Assembly (NCBI GenBank): GCA_945876095.1
Contig: CAMCMP010000021.1
Coordinates: 1 to 59,133 of the forward strand
Direction: 5' to 3'
From: Chitinophaga pinensis
GTDB taxonomy: Bacteria; Bacteroidota; Bacteroidia; Chitinophagales; Chitinophagaceae
Length of the DNA stretch: 59,133 nt
The notes beneath the pieces were generated by a model that did no database searches, was not told the origin of the DNA, and worked only from the letters and a program-made list of their open reading frames with translations. Positions 43,125-52,580 of this stretch are shown piece by piece (positions within the stretch are counted from its first letter, which is position 1; the number at the start of each line of letters is the position of its first letter). A program made the position numbers and the translations under genes.

Positions 43125-45026
43125 ATGAAAAATTTTACAATTTTAGAAAGAATTAAATATTGTTTTGATAATTTGATGAGCAAAGGTGCTCATATGATGA
43201 TTTTATTATTAGGATTTTTATCATTAATAATCATCCTATTTTCTGGACTTGTAATTTGGTATTTAAAAATTGCTCCTGAAAGTCAAGAACCCTTAGGTTT
43301 TATTGAAAGTATCTGGCAAAGTTTATTAAGAGCCCTTGATTCTGGGACAATGGGCGGAGATGTAGGTTGGCCTTTTAGATTTATTTCTTTCCTTGTAACG
43401 CTGGGCGGAATATTTGTTTTATCCATATTGATAGGAGTTTTGGGCACCACCATAGAAGAAAAACTTAATAATTTAAGAAAAGGAAAAAGTTTTGTAATTG
43501 AAAAAGGTCACACTTTAATTTTGGGATATTCTTCCAAAATATTTACTATTATATCAGAATTGGTAATTGCCAATGAAAATGTAAAGAATCCAAGAATTGT
43601 TATTTTAGCTGATAAGGATAAAGTTGAAATGGAGGATGAAATTAAAAGTAAAATAAGTGATTTAAAGAATACTAAAATAATATGTAGAAATGGTGTTCCT
43701 TACGATTTCTCAGATTTAGAGATTGTAAATCCGCAACAATCTAAATCTATACTTATTTTGACGCCCGATGAAGATGACAATGCCGACTCTTTGACTATAA
43801 AAACTATATTAGCGATTACCAATAATCCAAATCGCAGACCCAGCCCCTATCATATCGTTGCTGAAATGAAAGATATTTCAAATTATGAGGTTGCAAAAAT
43901 GGTGGGCAAGGACGAGGCTGAAATACTTTTTGTTGACGATATCATCGCAAAAATTATTGTTCAAACTTCAAGACAAAGTGGTTTAAGCATTGTGTATACT
44001 GAATTGTTTGATTTTGATGGCGTAGAAATTTATATTCAATCAGAAAATAAGTTAATCGGTAAATCTTTCGGAGAATCACTGTCACTCTATGAAGATTCCT
44101 CTTTAATCGGAATTAAACAAATGGACGGATCGGTGAAATTAAATCCTGAAATGGATTATGTTATTAAGGAAGATGATATGGTAATTGTTATCAGTGAAGA
44201 CGATAGTACCATTAATATTTCTGATAAGCAGAAAAATAATTTTGATGAAAAAATAATTTTGAATGTTAATAGCAATCAGATTAATACAGAAAATATCTTG
44301 TTGCTGGGGTGGAATTCTATTGCTTCCACCATTATAACTGAAATTGATAAATATGTTGGACCTAAGTCAAAAATAGTAGTAGTTTCTTCCTTTGAAAAAT
44401 ATGAAGATGAGGTAAATGAATTAAGAAGCAATTTACAAAATTGCACACTAGATTTTCAATTGAATGATACTACCAATAGAAAAGTCATAGAAAAGCTAAA
44501 CATCACTAGTTTCGATAGTGTTCAGATTCTTTGCTATAAAGAAGAAATGGACATTCAAGACGCAGATGCAGCAACATTAATTACTCTATTGCATATTCGT
44601 AAAATCTTAGACGACGAGTCAAAAGATATAAAAGTGGTAAGTCAAATGTTAGATTCCAAAAATAGGGCATTGGCATCCATCACTAAAGCAGACGACTTTA
44701 TTGTGAGTGATAAATTAATTAGTTTATTGATGTCTCAGGTTTCTGAAAATAAATTTTTAATGAAAGTATTTGAAAGTTTATTTGAAGCGGAAGGCAGTGA
44801 AATTTATTTAAAGCCTGTTACTGAATATGTATCACATGATGCACCCGTTGATTTTTATACTATTATTGAGAGTGCTAGAAGAAAGGGACATACTGTTTTT
44901 GGATATCGATTAGAGCATTTAGCAGAGGATAGCTCAGCTGCATTTGGTATTCAAGTGAATCCTAATAAAAGCACCAAAATTCAGTTCAATGCAAATGATA
45001 AAATTATTGTGTTGGCTGAAAATTAA
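43125..45026 (+). CDS. CASTOR/POLLUX-type ion channel homolog
   Basis: A 633-residue membrane protein: TM1 about 22-47, a pore-like segment with ALDSGTMGGDVGWPFR, TM2 about 85-110 (FLVTLGGIFVLSILIGVLGT), then two TrkA/RCK-like NAD-binding units: GHTLILGYSSKIFTIISELV (about 130-250) and NILLLGWNSIASTIITEIDK (about 390-520), each with RCK_C-type ends. This layout matches the DUF1012/CASTOR-POLLUX potassium- or calcium-linked channels first known from plant nuclear envelopes, with many bacterial homologs. Bacterial role is unclear, probably ion homeostasis. The TrkA second unit is near complete. It converges with the sulfatase gene. Confidence 0.9.
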   Translation: MKNFTILERIKYCFDNLMSKGAHMMILLLGFLSLIIILFSGLVIWYLKIAPESQEPLGFIESIWQSLLRALDSGTMGGDVGWPFRFISFLVTLGGIFVLSILIGVLGTTIEEKLNNLRKGKSFVIEKGHTLILGYSSKIFTIISELVIANENVKNPRIVILADKDKVEMEDEIKSKISDLKNTKIICRNGVPYDFSDLEIVNPQQSKSILILTPDEDDNADSLTIKTILAITNNPNRRPSPYHIVAEMKDISNYEVAKMVGKDEAEILFVDDIIAKIIVQTSRQSGLSIVYTELFDFDGVEIYIQSENKLIGKSFGESLSLYEDSSLIGIKQMDGSVKLNPEMDYVIKEDDMVIVISEDDSTINISDKQKNNFDEKIILNVNSNQINTENILLLGWNSIASTIITEIDKYVGPKSKIVVVSSFEKYEDEVNELRSNLQNCTLDFQLNDTTNRKVIEKLNITSFDSVQILCYKEEMDIQDADAATLITLLHIRKILDDESKDIKVVSQMLDSKNRALASITKADDFIVSDKLISLLMSQVSENKFLMKVFESLFEAEGSEIYLKPVTEYVSHDAPVDFYTIIESARRKGHTVFGYRLEHLAEDSSAAFGIQVNPNKSTKIQFNANDKIIVLAEN

Positions 45027-45081
45027 TGGAGAGATATCAATAATGCTGAAGTTGTAAAGTTTGAATTGTCTATTTATTTGA

Positions 45082-46638
45082 CTATTTAACACCCACTTTT
45101 AATGCCCATTGGTTGTATTTAGTAAGTAATTTTTTTCGTTTTTCTGGTAGACTGTTCGCCAAATCATTCGCTTCTATTCGATCATTTTTTAAGTTGTACA
45201 ATTCCCATTTTTTTAATTCATCATCCCACACTAATTTCCAATCTCCTTCTCGAATGGCACGATTTCCTTGATGTTCCCATGCAATGAATTCATGAACTGG
45301 CTTATTTCCCTTTTTTAAAATGGGCACTAAACTTTTTCCTTCTACAGATTGAGTGGATTTTGTTTGAGTTAATTCCATAATAGTCGGGAAAAGATCCATG
45401 ATATGACCTACTTGATCTGTTTGGAATCCTTTTTTAATCAGCTTTGGATAATAAACCAAAAGGGGTGTTGAAATTCCTCCTTCATGCATCCAGTGTTTAT
45501 ACATTCTAAAAGGAGTATTGCTTACAGAAGCCCATTCTTTTCCGTAAGTTGTGTAACTTCCCCTCGATCCTACTGGACTAATTAAAGATTTTTTATATCC
45601 CTCTTCACCTAAATCAACTACAGATCGATCATCCAAAATTTCATGACAGCCCCCATTGTCAGATAAAAAAATAAATACTGTATTTTCCCATTCACCTAGT
45701 TCTTTAACTTTCTGAATAATTCTTCCAATCCCTTCATCCATCACCTGAATCATTGCTGCATAGGTTGCCATTTTATCTATCCAAAGTGATGGATTCGATA
45801 TTGAATCAAATCTAGCGATTGAAGGATCTATGGGAGGAAGTTGAGTCACATTTTTTAATCGAGCTAATTGTCTTTGTTTTTCAAAACGTTGCTGGCGCAA
45901 TGCTTCCCATCCTTTGGTGTAAGTATTGCGGTATTGATCTATGATATTTTTAGGAGCATGTAATGGCCAATGTGGAGCAGTATAGGCTACATAAAGAAAA
46001 AAGGGATTGGATGGATTCGTATTTTGTAAATAGGCAACTGCTTTATCACTGATCGCATCCGTTATATAAAATTTTTCATCCGGAATAAATTTTCTATTAT
46101 CCTCTATCATTTGTCGCCTTGATAATAATTCATAATAACTATTTGCTCCTGATATGAGTCCAAAATAATGATCGAATCCTCGTTGATTTGGCCAGTCTTC
46201 TTTTTGTTCACCTACATGCCATTTACCGGTCATTAAAGTTTGATATCCATTTTTTTTCAATTCTTCCGCAATGGTAGGGGTCGCTAAATTTAAAAATCCT
46301 TGGTAAGGTTGAAAGGCTTTGTTGTGATCGTATTTTTTGGTAGTTACCATTCCTCCCATTCCAGCTTGATGCGGATACAAGCCTGTGAGTAAGGATGCTC
46401 TGCTAGGACAGCAGCGCCCTGCATTATAAAATTGATTGAATAATACACCTCCTTTGCCCAATGCATCTAAGTTTGGAGTTTTTATTTCAGAACCAAATAT
46501 TCCAATATCGCTGTAACCCATGTCATCCGCAAGAATAACGACTACGTTTGGCTTTTTTTGTGCAACGATATTTTTAGAAAACAAGAGAACTAGTATAAGA
46601 AAAAAATATTTTCTGATTTTTATATTATTTAAATGCAT
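45082..46638 (-). CDS. Sulfatase (S1 type), exported
   Basis: A 518-residue periplasmic or surface sulfatase that removes sulfate esters from glycans. Signal peptide about 1-26. Metal site ILADDMGYSDIG (Asp38-Asp39) and the modification site C-C-P-S-R-A-S-L-L-T-G, where Cys76 would become formylglycine. SDNGGCHEI and HWMHEGGISTPLLVYYP complete the fold; the C-terminal WKLVWDDELKKWELYNLKND is typical. The activating sulfatase maturase is not in the window. It begins 15 bp after the GH95 fucosidase gene on the same strand, so the two are an operon, indicating a sulfated, fucosylated substrate. Confidence 0.94.
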   Translation of the reverse strand: MHLNNIKIRKYFFLILVLLFSKNIVAQKKPNVVVILADDMGYSDIGIFGSEIKTPNLDALGKGGVLFNQFYNAGRCCPSRASLLTGLYPHQAGMGGMVTTKKYDHNKAFQPYQGFLNLATPTIAEELKKNGYQTLMTGKWHVGEQKEDWPNQRGFDHYFGLISGANSYYELLSRRQMIEDNRKFIPDEKFYITDAISDKAVAYLQNTNPSNPFFLYVAYTAPHWPLHAPKNIIDQYRNTYTKGWEALRQQRFEKQRQLARLKNVTQLPPIDPSIARFDSISNPSLWIDKMATYAAMIQVMDEGIGRIIQKVKELGEWENTVFIFLSDNGGCHEILDDRSVVDLGEEGYKKSLISPVGSRGSYTTYGKEWASVSNTPFRMYKHWMHEGGISTPLLVYYPKLIKKGFQTDQVGHIMDLFPTIMELTQTKSTQSVEGKSLVPILKKGNKPVHEFIAWEHQGNRAIREGDWKLVWDDELKKWELYNLKNDRIEANDLANSLPEKRKKLLTKYNQWALKVGVK

Positions 46639-46653
46639 GGAATAAATGATTTA

Positions 46654-48978
46654 TTATTTTATCTTTTGTAATTTATTATTCAATATTAGCACTTCACCTT
46701 TTTTAGTAGAAAAACTAACTTGTACGTCTTTATAATTTAATAGTAGTTTTCCGCCTGCAGTAGATTTCACTTTTAATGAGCTAAGCTTTCCTTTATCCCA
46801 AGAAAAGTCAAGTTCAAATCCTCCGCGTGCGCGAAGACCATGAATTTTTCCAAAAGCCAAATCGGATGGAAGTGCAGGTAAAATATCGATAGCGCCTAAG
46901 TGACTCTGCATCAGCATCTCTATTATTCCTGCTGCACCACCAAAATTACCATCAATTTGAAACGGAGGGTGAGCATCAAAAAGATTTGGATAGGACCCAC
47001 CCCCTGTCATCTTTGTACCGGTTTGTGCAATAGGCCTCAATAGCAATTTAACCATGTTCCATGCATGATCCCCGTCTTTGAATCGAGACCAGAAATTAAT
47101 TTTCCAAGCAAGGCTCCATCCTGTTCCTTCATCACCACGCGCAATCAATGATTTTTTTGCCGCTTCCATTAGTTCAGGATTTTGTTTCCAGTTAATTTCA
47201 TTTCCTGGATATACTCCCCATAAATGTGACACATGTCGGTGCTTATTATTTGGATCATCTACATCTTCTACCCATTCTTGCAATTGTCCAAATTTGCCAA
47301 TTTTATAAGGAGCTATCTTGGTTAAAATTAATTTTAGCGAATCAGCAAAGGCTTTGTCTTGATGAATTATTTCTGAAGCTTCAATGCAAATCTTAAATAA
47401 ACTTTTTATAATCTCATGATCCATTGTAGGCCCCGAAACTAGTCCACCAGTCTCTGGAGAGTTGGAAGGACATGAAACTAATAAGCCAGTTGTTGGATCA
47501 GCTACTAGAAAATCTTTGTAAAATTGAGCAGCTCCTTTTAATACAGGCCAAGCTCTTTTGGAAAGAAATGCAGTGTCTCGGTTATAGAGAAAATGTTCCC
47601 AAAAATGATGCGATAACCAGCCTCCTCCTGATACCCATAGGCCATGATTCGAATGATTAATCGGAGCTGCCCCACGCCACAAATCAGTATTGTGGTGCAA
47701 CACCCATCCACTAGCATTGTAATGAACTTTCGCCACCTGCTCGCCAGAAGGAATTACTTCTTCTATCATCTTAAATAAAGCTTCATGACATTCACTGAGA
47801 TTAAGCGTTTCAACCGCCCAATAATTCATTTCTGTATTGATGTTGACAGTGTATTTACTGTCCCACGGTGGATTAGTTTTATTATTCCAAATACCTTGAA
47901 GATTTGCAGGATACGTCCCTGGCCTACTACTTGAAAGCATTAAATAACGCGCATACTGAACATACAATGCACTTAATGAAAGATCCATTGCGTTTTGCAT
48001 TTCTTTTAGCCGAGTATCCGTGGGATTATTTTCAGCAGCCCCATGACCTAAATCAATTGAAAAACGATTGAAATAAAATTGATAATCTTTAATATGATTT
48101 TGTTTTACCCACTCAAATTTCTTAGTCCCTATCTTCGATAAATATTGATTACAAAGTAGTCCAGGTTTTCCAGACACATCTTTTGGATTGATAAAACTTG
48201 TTGCTGCTACTAGATAGATGGTCGCCTGATCGGCCTTTTCAATGTGAAGTTCATTTTGTGAGATGGAAACTTTGCCGCCTTTGGTTATTACTCTCACCAT
48301 TGCAGTACCTGTAAGCACTCCATCTTTTACTTTTACATTCAATTCTATTGTACCGTCTTTTTTTGCAACTGCTGTAAAGTCCTGATGCAAGGCAGAGAGA
48401 GACAGGTCGAATGTAATCGCTCCTTTTTTATCAGCATTGAGAACAATAGCAATAGTTTGATCGGGAACACTTGCCAAATATTCACGCGAATATTTAGTTG
48501 ATCCCGATTGATAAGTTGTACGACAAATTGCAGAAGTTAGATCAAGCTCACGTTGATAATTGCTTACTTCGCCTTGTGAGGGAAATCGCATCCATATATC
48601 TCCAAAGGGTTGGTATTTGCGCTGGGTTAGTGGAACACTCATAAACTTATCCATCGCTAATTTCTCGGCTTCATCTTGTTTTCCTTGCCATAGCAATTCT
48701 CTTATTTTACCTAAATAATTGGAAGCGCCTGGATGCGAATAGTCATTGGGAGCGCCCGTCCATAAAGTCTCTTCATTAAACTGAATATGATCTTCTTCCA
48801 CACCACCAAAAACCATTGCGCCTAATCTACCATTACCAATTGGAAGCGCCTCTTCCCAAATGCTTGCAGGCTGAGCATACCATAATCTAAGTGGATTAGC
48901 CTTGGGCAATTCGGAGGATTGAGCGTTAGATATCAAAGAAAATAGTAGCATTGCTAGCAACAAAAGCTTATTCTTCAT
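46654..48978 (-). CDS. GH95 alpha-L-fucosidase
   Basis: A 774-residue secreted enzyme that removes alpha-L-fucose (or in part alpha-galactose/xylose) from glycan ends. ATG 48978 is chosen over an upstream Met (49041) because it starts a proper signal peptide (MKNKLLLLAMLLFSLISNAQ). GH95 landmarks: LWYAQPASIWEEALPIGNGR, EEDHIQFNEETLWTGAPND, the catalytic asparagines in VNINTEMNYW, SCPSNSPETGG, HLWGVYPGNEIN and DAHPPFQIDGNFGG with the Asp that activates water. First gene of an operon with the sulfatase. The 63-base upstream extension lies in-frame but has no signal features. Confidence 0.94.
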   Translation of the reverse strand: MKNKLLLLAMLLFSLISNAQSSELPKANPLRLWYAQPASIWEEALPIGNGRLGAMVFGGVEEDHIQFNEETLWTGAPNDYSHPGASNYLGKIRELLWQGKQDEAEKLAMDKFMSVPLTQRKYQPFGDIWMRFPSQGEVSNYQRELDLTSAICRTTYQSGSTKYSREYLASVPDQTIAIVLNADKKGAITFDLSLSALHQDFTAVAKKDGTIELNVKVKDGVLTGTAMVRVITKGGKVSISQNELHIEKADQATIYLVAATSFINPKDVSGKPGLLCNQYLSKIGTKKFEWVKQNHIKDYQFYFNRFSIDLGHGAAENNPTDTRLKEMQNAMDLSLSALYVQYARYLMLSSSRPGTYPANLQGIWNNKTNPPWDSKYTVNINTEMNYWAVETLNLSECHEALFKMIEEVIPSGEQVAKVHYNASGWVLHHNTDLWRGAAPINHSNHGLWVSGGGWLSHHFWEHFLYNRDTAFLSKRAWPVLKGAAQFYKDFLVADPTTGLLVSCPSNSPETGGLVSGPTMDHEIIKSLFKICIEASEIIHQDKAFADSLKLILTKIAPYKIGKFGQLQEWVEDVDDPNNKHRHVSHLWGVYPGNEINWKQNPELMEAAKKSLIARGDEGTGWSLAWKINFWSRFKDGDHAWNMVKLLLRPIAQTGTKMTGGGSYPNLFDAHPPFQIDGNFGGAAGIIEMLMQSHLGAIDILPALPSDLAFGKIHGLRARGGFELDFSWDKGKLSSLKVKSTAGGKLLLNYKDVQVSFSTKKGEVLILNNKLQKIK

Positions 48979-49276
48979 ATAGTTTGATTTTAAAGAGAGA
49001 GATCTATTACTAATTTTAAAAGGTAATTTAAAGTATTTCAAAGAAATGGACTACAGTATTTTGTATCCATCCTTTAGTTTTAATTAAAAGGGTCAATACT
49101 CATTGCTTTAAATATTTTACACAAGTACACAAAATTTCTATTGATTTATTCCCAATCGACTTTCAAATGTTAAAATTGTGTAGCTTCAATATTATAACCG
49201 AATGATTAGGCTTGCTTATATTTTATCATACTATTTAGCAGCTTTTTATTTTTACTAATCAATTAATTAAAAATTT

Positions 49277-50476
49277 ATGTATAAGATTCTTTCAATTAGA
49301 TGCACCATTCTTCTGGTGGCAATGTTATTCATCTCCTCTTTTTTGTTGAGAGCTCAGTCAACTAAAGTGCCAGGAATAGTAGTGGACTATGTCCCAGCGT
49401 CCACCAAAACTTTTATTGGATCTCCTAGTATTTGTAGATTACCAGATGGAAAATTAGTTGCTTCACATGATTATTTTGGACCTGCTTCTAATGAGCATGA
49501 GCAAGCCTCTACAGCTCTTTTTCAATCTTCTAATAATGGCAAGTCTTGGGAAAAAGTTTCTTTAATTCAAGGGCAATTTTGGTCCAATCTTTTTGTTCAT
49601 CAGGGATTGCTATATCTGATGGGAACTTGGAAACATCATGGAAACTTGATTATTCGCCGTTCTGCTGACGGAGGAAATACTTGGACTGAACCCACTTCAA
49701 ACAAGTCGGGCTTATTAAGGGAGGGAGAATATCATACTGCTCCAATGCCAATGTTAATTCATAACAATCGAATCTGGCGCGCAATTGAATATGCAAAGTC
49801 AGAAAGCAAATTGTGGGGATTGAGATACAGCGCTATGATGATATCTGCCCCAGTGAATGCAGATCTTTTAGAAGCTTCTTCTTGGACCACTACAAATTTT
49901 CTTTCTCATAACCCTACTTACTTGGATGGAAAATTTAGAGGTTGGATTGAAGGGAATGCAGTGCTAACTCCCGATGGTAAGCTGGTTGATTATTTGCGGG
50001 TATCCTCCACCGAAAAGGGTCGCGAACAAGCTGCCATTGTAAATATTAGCGAGGATGGATTAAATGCATCATTTGATCCGGCAACAGGTTTTCTAGACTT
50101 TGAAGGTGGAGCTAAGAAATTTTCTATTCGCTATGATCCCAAATCAAAACTTTATTGGACCATATGCAATCGTACTTCTTCCGAATTTAAAAATTTGGAT
50201 GCTGGGTCAGTGCGTAATCAACTTGTTATTAAAAGCTCTCCTGATTTAAAAAAATGGACCGTTCATCAATTACTACTTTCTCATCCAGATGTGCTGAAGC
50301 ATGGTTTTCAATATATTGATTGGCAGTTTGATGGGAATAATATTATCTACTTATCTAGAACAGCATGGGATGATGAAGAGGGAGGAGCTGATAATTATCA
50401 CAATGCTAACTATCTCACATTTCATCGCATAGCACATTTTAGAAGGTTGAAGCATCGTTCAATTTCTAATAATTAA
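49277..50476 (+). CDS. Sialidase-fold (exo-alpha-sialidase superfamily) protein
   Basis: A 399-residue exported protein (signal about 1-27, LLRAQ) with a six-bladed propeller of the sialidase superfamily. Asp-box repeats SSNNGKSWE (about 88-96) and SADGGNTWTE (about 126-135) are clear, and GSPSICRLPDGKLVASHDYF resembles the first blade. The Arg triad of true sialidases cannot be assigned by eye (LIIRRSADGG, IRYDPKSKLYW). It may be a sialidase, another exo-glycosidase of this fold, or a sugar-binding relative. It is followed by the SSS symporter gene, separated by a terminator, in the same direction. Confidence 0.85.
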   Translation: MYKILSIRCTILLVAMLFISSFLLRAQSTKVPGIVVDYVPASTKTFIGSPSICRLPDGKLVASHDYFGPASNEHEQASTALFQSSNNGKSWEKVSLIQGQFWSNLFVHQGLLYLMGTWKHHGNLIIRRSADGGNTWTEPTSNKSGLLREGEYHTAPMPMLIHNNRIWRAIEYAKSESKLWGLRYSAMMISAPVNADLLEASSWTTTNFLSHNPTYLDGKFRGWIEGNAVLTPDGKLVDYLRVSSTEKGREQAAIVNISEDGLNASFDPATGFLDFEGGAKKFSIRYDPKSKLYWTICNRTSSEFKNLDAGSVRNQLVIKSSPDLKKWTVHQLLLSHPDVLKHGFQYIDWQFDGNNIIYLSRTAWDDEEGGADNYHNANYLTFHRIAHFRRLKHRSISNN

Positions 50477-50532
50477 CTTGATCTAGAAAAGCAATTTAAT
50501 AAAGTAGTTATCTTAATAAAAAATTCTTTATA

Positions 50533-50560
50533 AAAGGGTTTCAATCAATTGAGACCCTTT
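50533..50560. terminator. Terminator between sialidase-like and symporter genes
   Basis: AAAGGGTTTCAAT and ATTGAGACCCTTT form a 13-bp stem (one G.U pair). The T-rich tract CTAATTTT follows on the plus strand. It ends the sialidase-like transcript. Confidence 0.8.
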
Positions 50561-50690
50561 CTAATTTTGTAGTAAATCCAAAGCATCTAGTCATAATAAA
50601 TAAAAACATACCTTTAAATTACTAAATGTAAAATAAGGAATTGCAATTTTCACAAAAAATAAAATGCTGTTTTAAAATTTAATCAATAGT

Positions 50691-52376
50691 ATGAACGCTT
50701 TAAAATTTGAAGACTATCTTGTTTTTCTAGTTTATTTTTTTATCGTAGCAGGCTACGGCTATATGGTTTACTACAAAAAAAAGAAAAGCACCGTTTCAGC
50801 ATCTCATGATTATTTTTTAGCGGAAGGGTCACTTACCTGGTGGGCAATTGGGGCGTCTTTGATTGCAAGTAATATAAGTGCAGAACAATTTATTGGCATG
50901 AGTGGAAATGGTTTTCAAATGGGATTAGCGATCTCTACTTACGAGTGGATGGCTGGTGCTTCACTATTAGTAGTTGCTATTTTCTTCTTACCTGTGTATC
51001 TAAAAAACAAGATTTATACGATGCCACAGTTTTTGAGTCAACGCTACAACTCAACAGTAGCGATGATCATGGCTGTTTTTTGGTTGTTATTGTATGTGGT
51101 AGTAAATCTTACCTCTATTTTGTACTTAGGAGCTTTAGCCATCAGTAGTATTTCTGGAATTAATCTTTTTGTATGTATGTATGGGCTAGCAATTTTTGCA
51201 ATTGTCATCACCCTAGGTGGAATGAAGGTGATTGGTTATACGGATGTAATTCAAGTTTTCTTTTTGGTATTGGGCGGCTTGGTAACAACCTACATAGCAC
51301 TTACTATGGTGGCAGATCATTATCATACGAGTGGAGTGGTGAATGGATTTAAAAAGATGATGGAAAAATCAGATGATCATTTTCATATGATTTTTAAAAC
51401 TGACAACGCCAATTATCCTAGCTTACCTGGACTAACGGTATTGATTGGAGGAATGTGGATTGGAAATTTAAATTACTGGGGCTGTAATCAATACATTACT
51501 CAGCGTGCATTAGGTGCAGATCTTAAAACTGCTAGAAAAGGGATTTTGTTTGCTACATTTTTGAAATTGTTAATGCCCGTCATTGTTGTATTGCCAGGTA
51601 TTGCAACTTATGTATTATATCAAGAAGGATATTTCCAAAAAGAGATGATGTTGAATGGAGAGTTGATGCCTGATAAAGCGTATCCTGTATTATTGAATCT
51701 CTTGCCTACTGGATTAAAAGGACTTGCTTTCGCTGCATTGACAGCAGCCATTGTTGCTTCATTGGCGGGTAAAGCGAATAGCATTTCTACTATTTTCACT
51801 TTGGATATCTATAAGAAAAAACTCAATCCTTCTGCTACTGAATTACAATTGGTTAAAACGGGTAAGATCGCAGTATTGGTTGCCATGTTGATTGCCTGTC
51901 TCTTATCTCCATTTATGGGAATAGATAAAAAAGGAGGCTTTGAATTTATTCAAGAATATACCGGATTTGTTAGTCCGGGTATTTTCGCCATGTTTATATT
52001 GGGCTTCTTCTGGAAAAAAACAAGTTCTAATGCAGCATTATTTGCAACAGTGGGGGGCTTTGCATTGTCTATATTTTTTAAGTTCATTCCTTCAGTTATA
52101 GATCTTTCATTTTTGCAACCTTATGGATTCACCACACTGATAAAGCATAAGGACGGCAGTTCATTATATGAAATTCCTTTTATGGACAGGATGGGTTTTG
52201 TGTTTATAATTTGTGTTATTGTAATGTATATCATCAGTAAGATTGATTATAAGAGAGGAATAAAATCCAATGGATTGGAAGTGGATCGATCGATGTTTAA
52301 ATTGGACAACACTTTTGCAGTAGGTGCATTAATTGTTGCGGGCATTTTAGTTGCCTTATACTCCTTCTTTTGGTAG
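50691..52376 (+). CDS. SSS-family sodium:solute symporter (sugar-type)
   Basis: A 561-residue inner-membrane symporter with about 14 helices. Landmarks: DYFLAEGSLTWWAIGASLIA and SNISAEQFIGMSGNGFQMGL (the family sodium/substrate core), ALTAAIVASLAGKANSISTI (signature helix) and GFFWKKTSSNAA. This is the SGLT-like branch often encoded in carbohydrate clusters. It probably imports a monosaccharide released by the enzymes encoded nearby (fucose or a derivative; inference). The SSS family also carries other solutes. Confidence 0.92.
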   Translation: MNALKFEDYLVFLVYFFIVAGYGYMVYYKKKKSTVSASHDYFLAEGSLTWWAIGASLIASNISAEQFIGMSGNGFQMGLAISTYEWMAGASLLVVAIFFLPVYLKNKIYTMPQFLSQRYNSTVAMIMAVFWLLLYVVVNLTSILYLGALAISSISGINLFVCMYGLAIFAIVITLGGMKVIGYTDVIQVFFLVLGGLVTTYIALTMVADHYHTSGVVNGFKKMMEKSDDHFHMIFKTDNANYPSLPGLTVLIGGMWIGNLNYWGCNQYITQRALGADLKTARKGILFATFLKLLMPVIVVLPGIATYVLYQEGYFQKEMMLNGELMPDKAYPVLLNLLPTGLKGLAFAALTAAIVASLAGKANSISTIFTLDIYKKKLNPSATELQLVKTGKIAVLVAMLIACLLSPFMGIDKKGGFEFIQEYTGFVSPGIFAMFILGFFWKKTSSNAALFATVGGFALSIFFKFIPSVIDLSFLQPYGFTTLIKHKDGSSLYEIPFMDRMGFVFIICVIVMYIISKIDYKRGIKSNGLEVDRSMFKLDNTFAVGALIVAGILVALYSFFW

Positions 52377-52408
52377 AAGAGTAACTTTTCTCAATAGATA
52401 TAGAATAG

Positions 52409-52443
52409 GGTAGGTAGTTCTTGGAGAATTACCTACCTTTTTT
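52409..52443 (+). terminator. Terminator after the symporter gene
   Basis: GGTAGGTAGTTC (52409-52420) and GAATTACCTACC (52426-52437) form a 12-bp stem with one G.U pair; seven T's follow. Confidence 0.9.
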
Positions 52444-52580
52444 TGATAGCCATGTCCTATTATTCCAATAAATTAAGTAAATAATTGATTTATAAGAAGA
52501 GGCTTGTTTTTTTTGAATTTATTCATGTTTTAGGCTTAAAATTGACAATTTAGTAGTTACTTTGCGCCATTCTACTAAAA

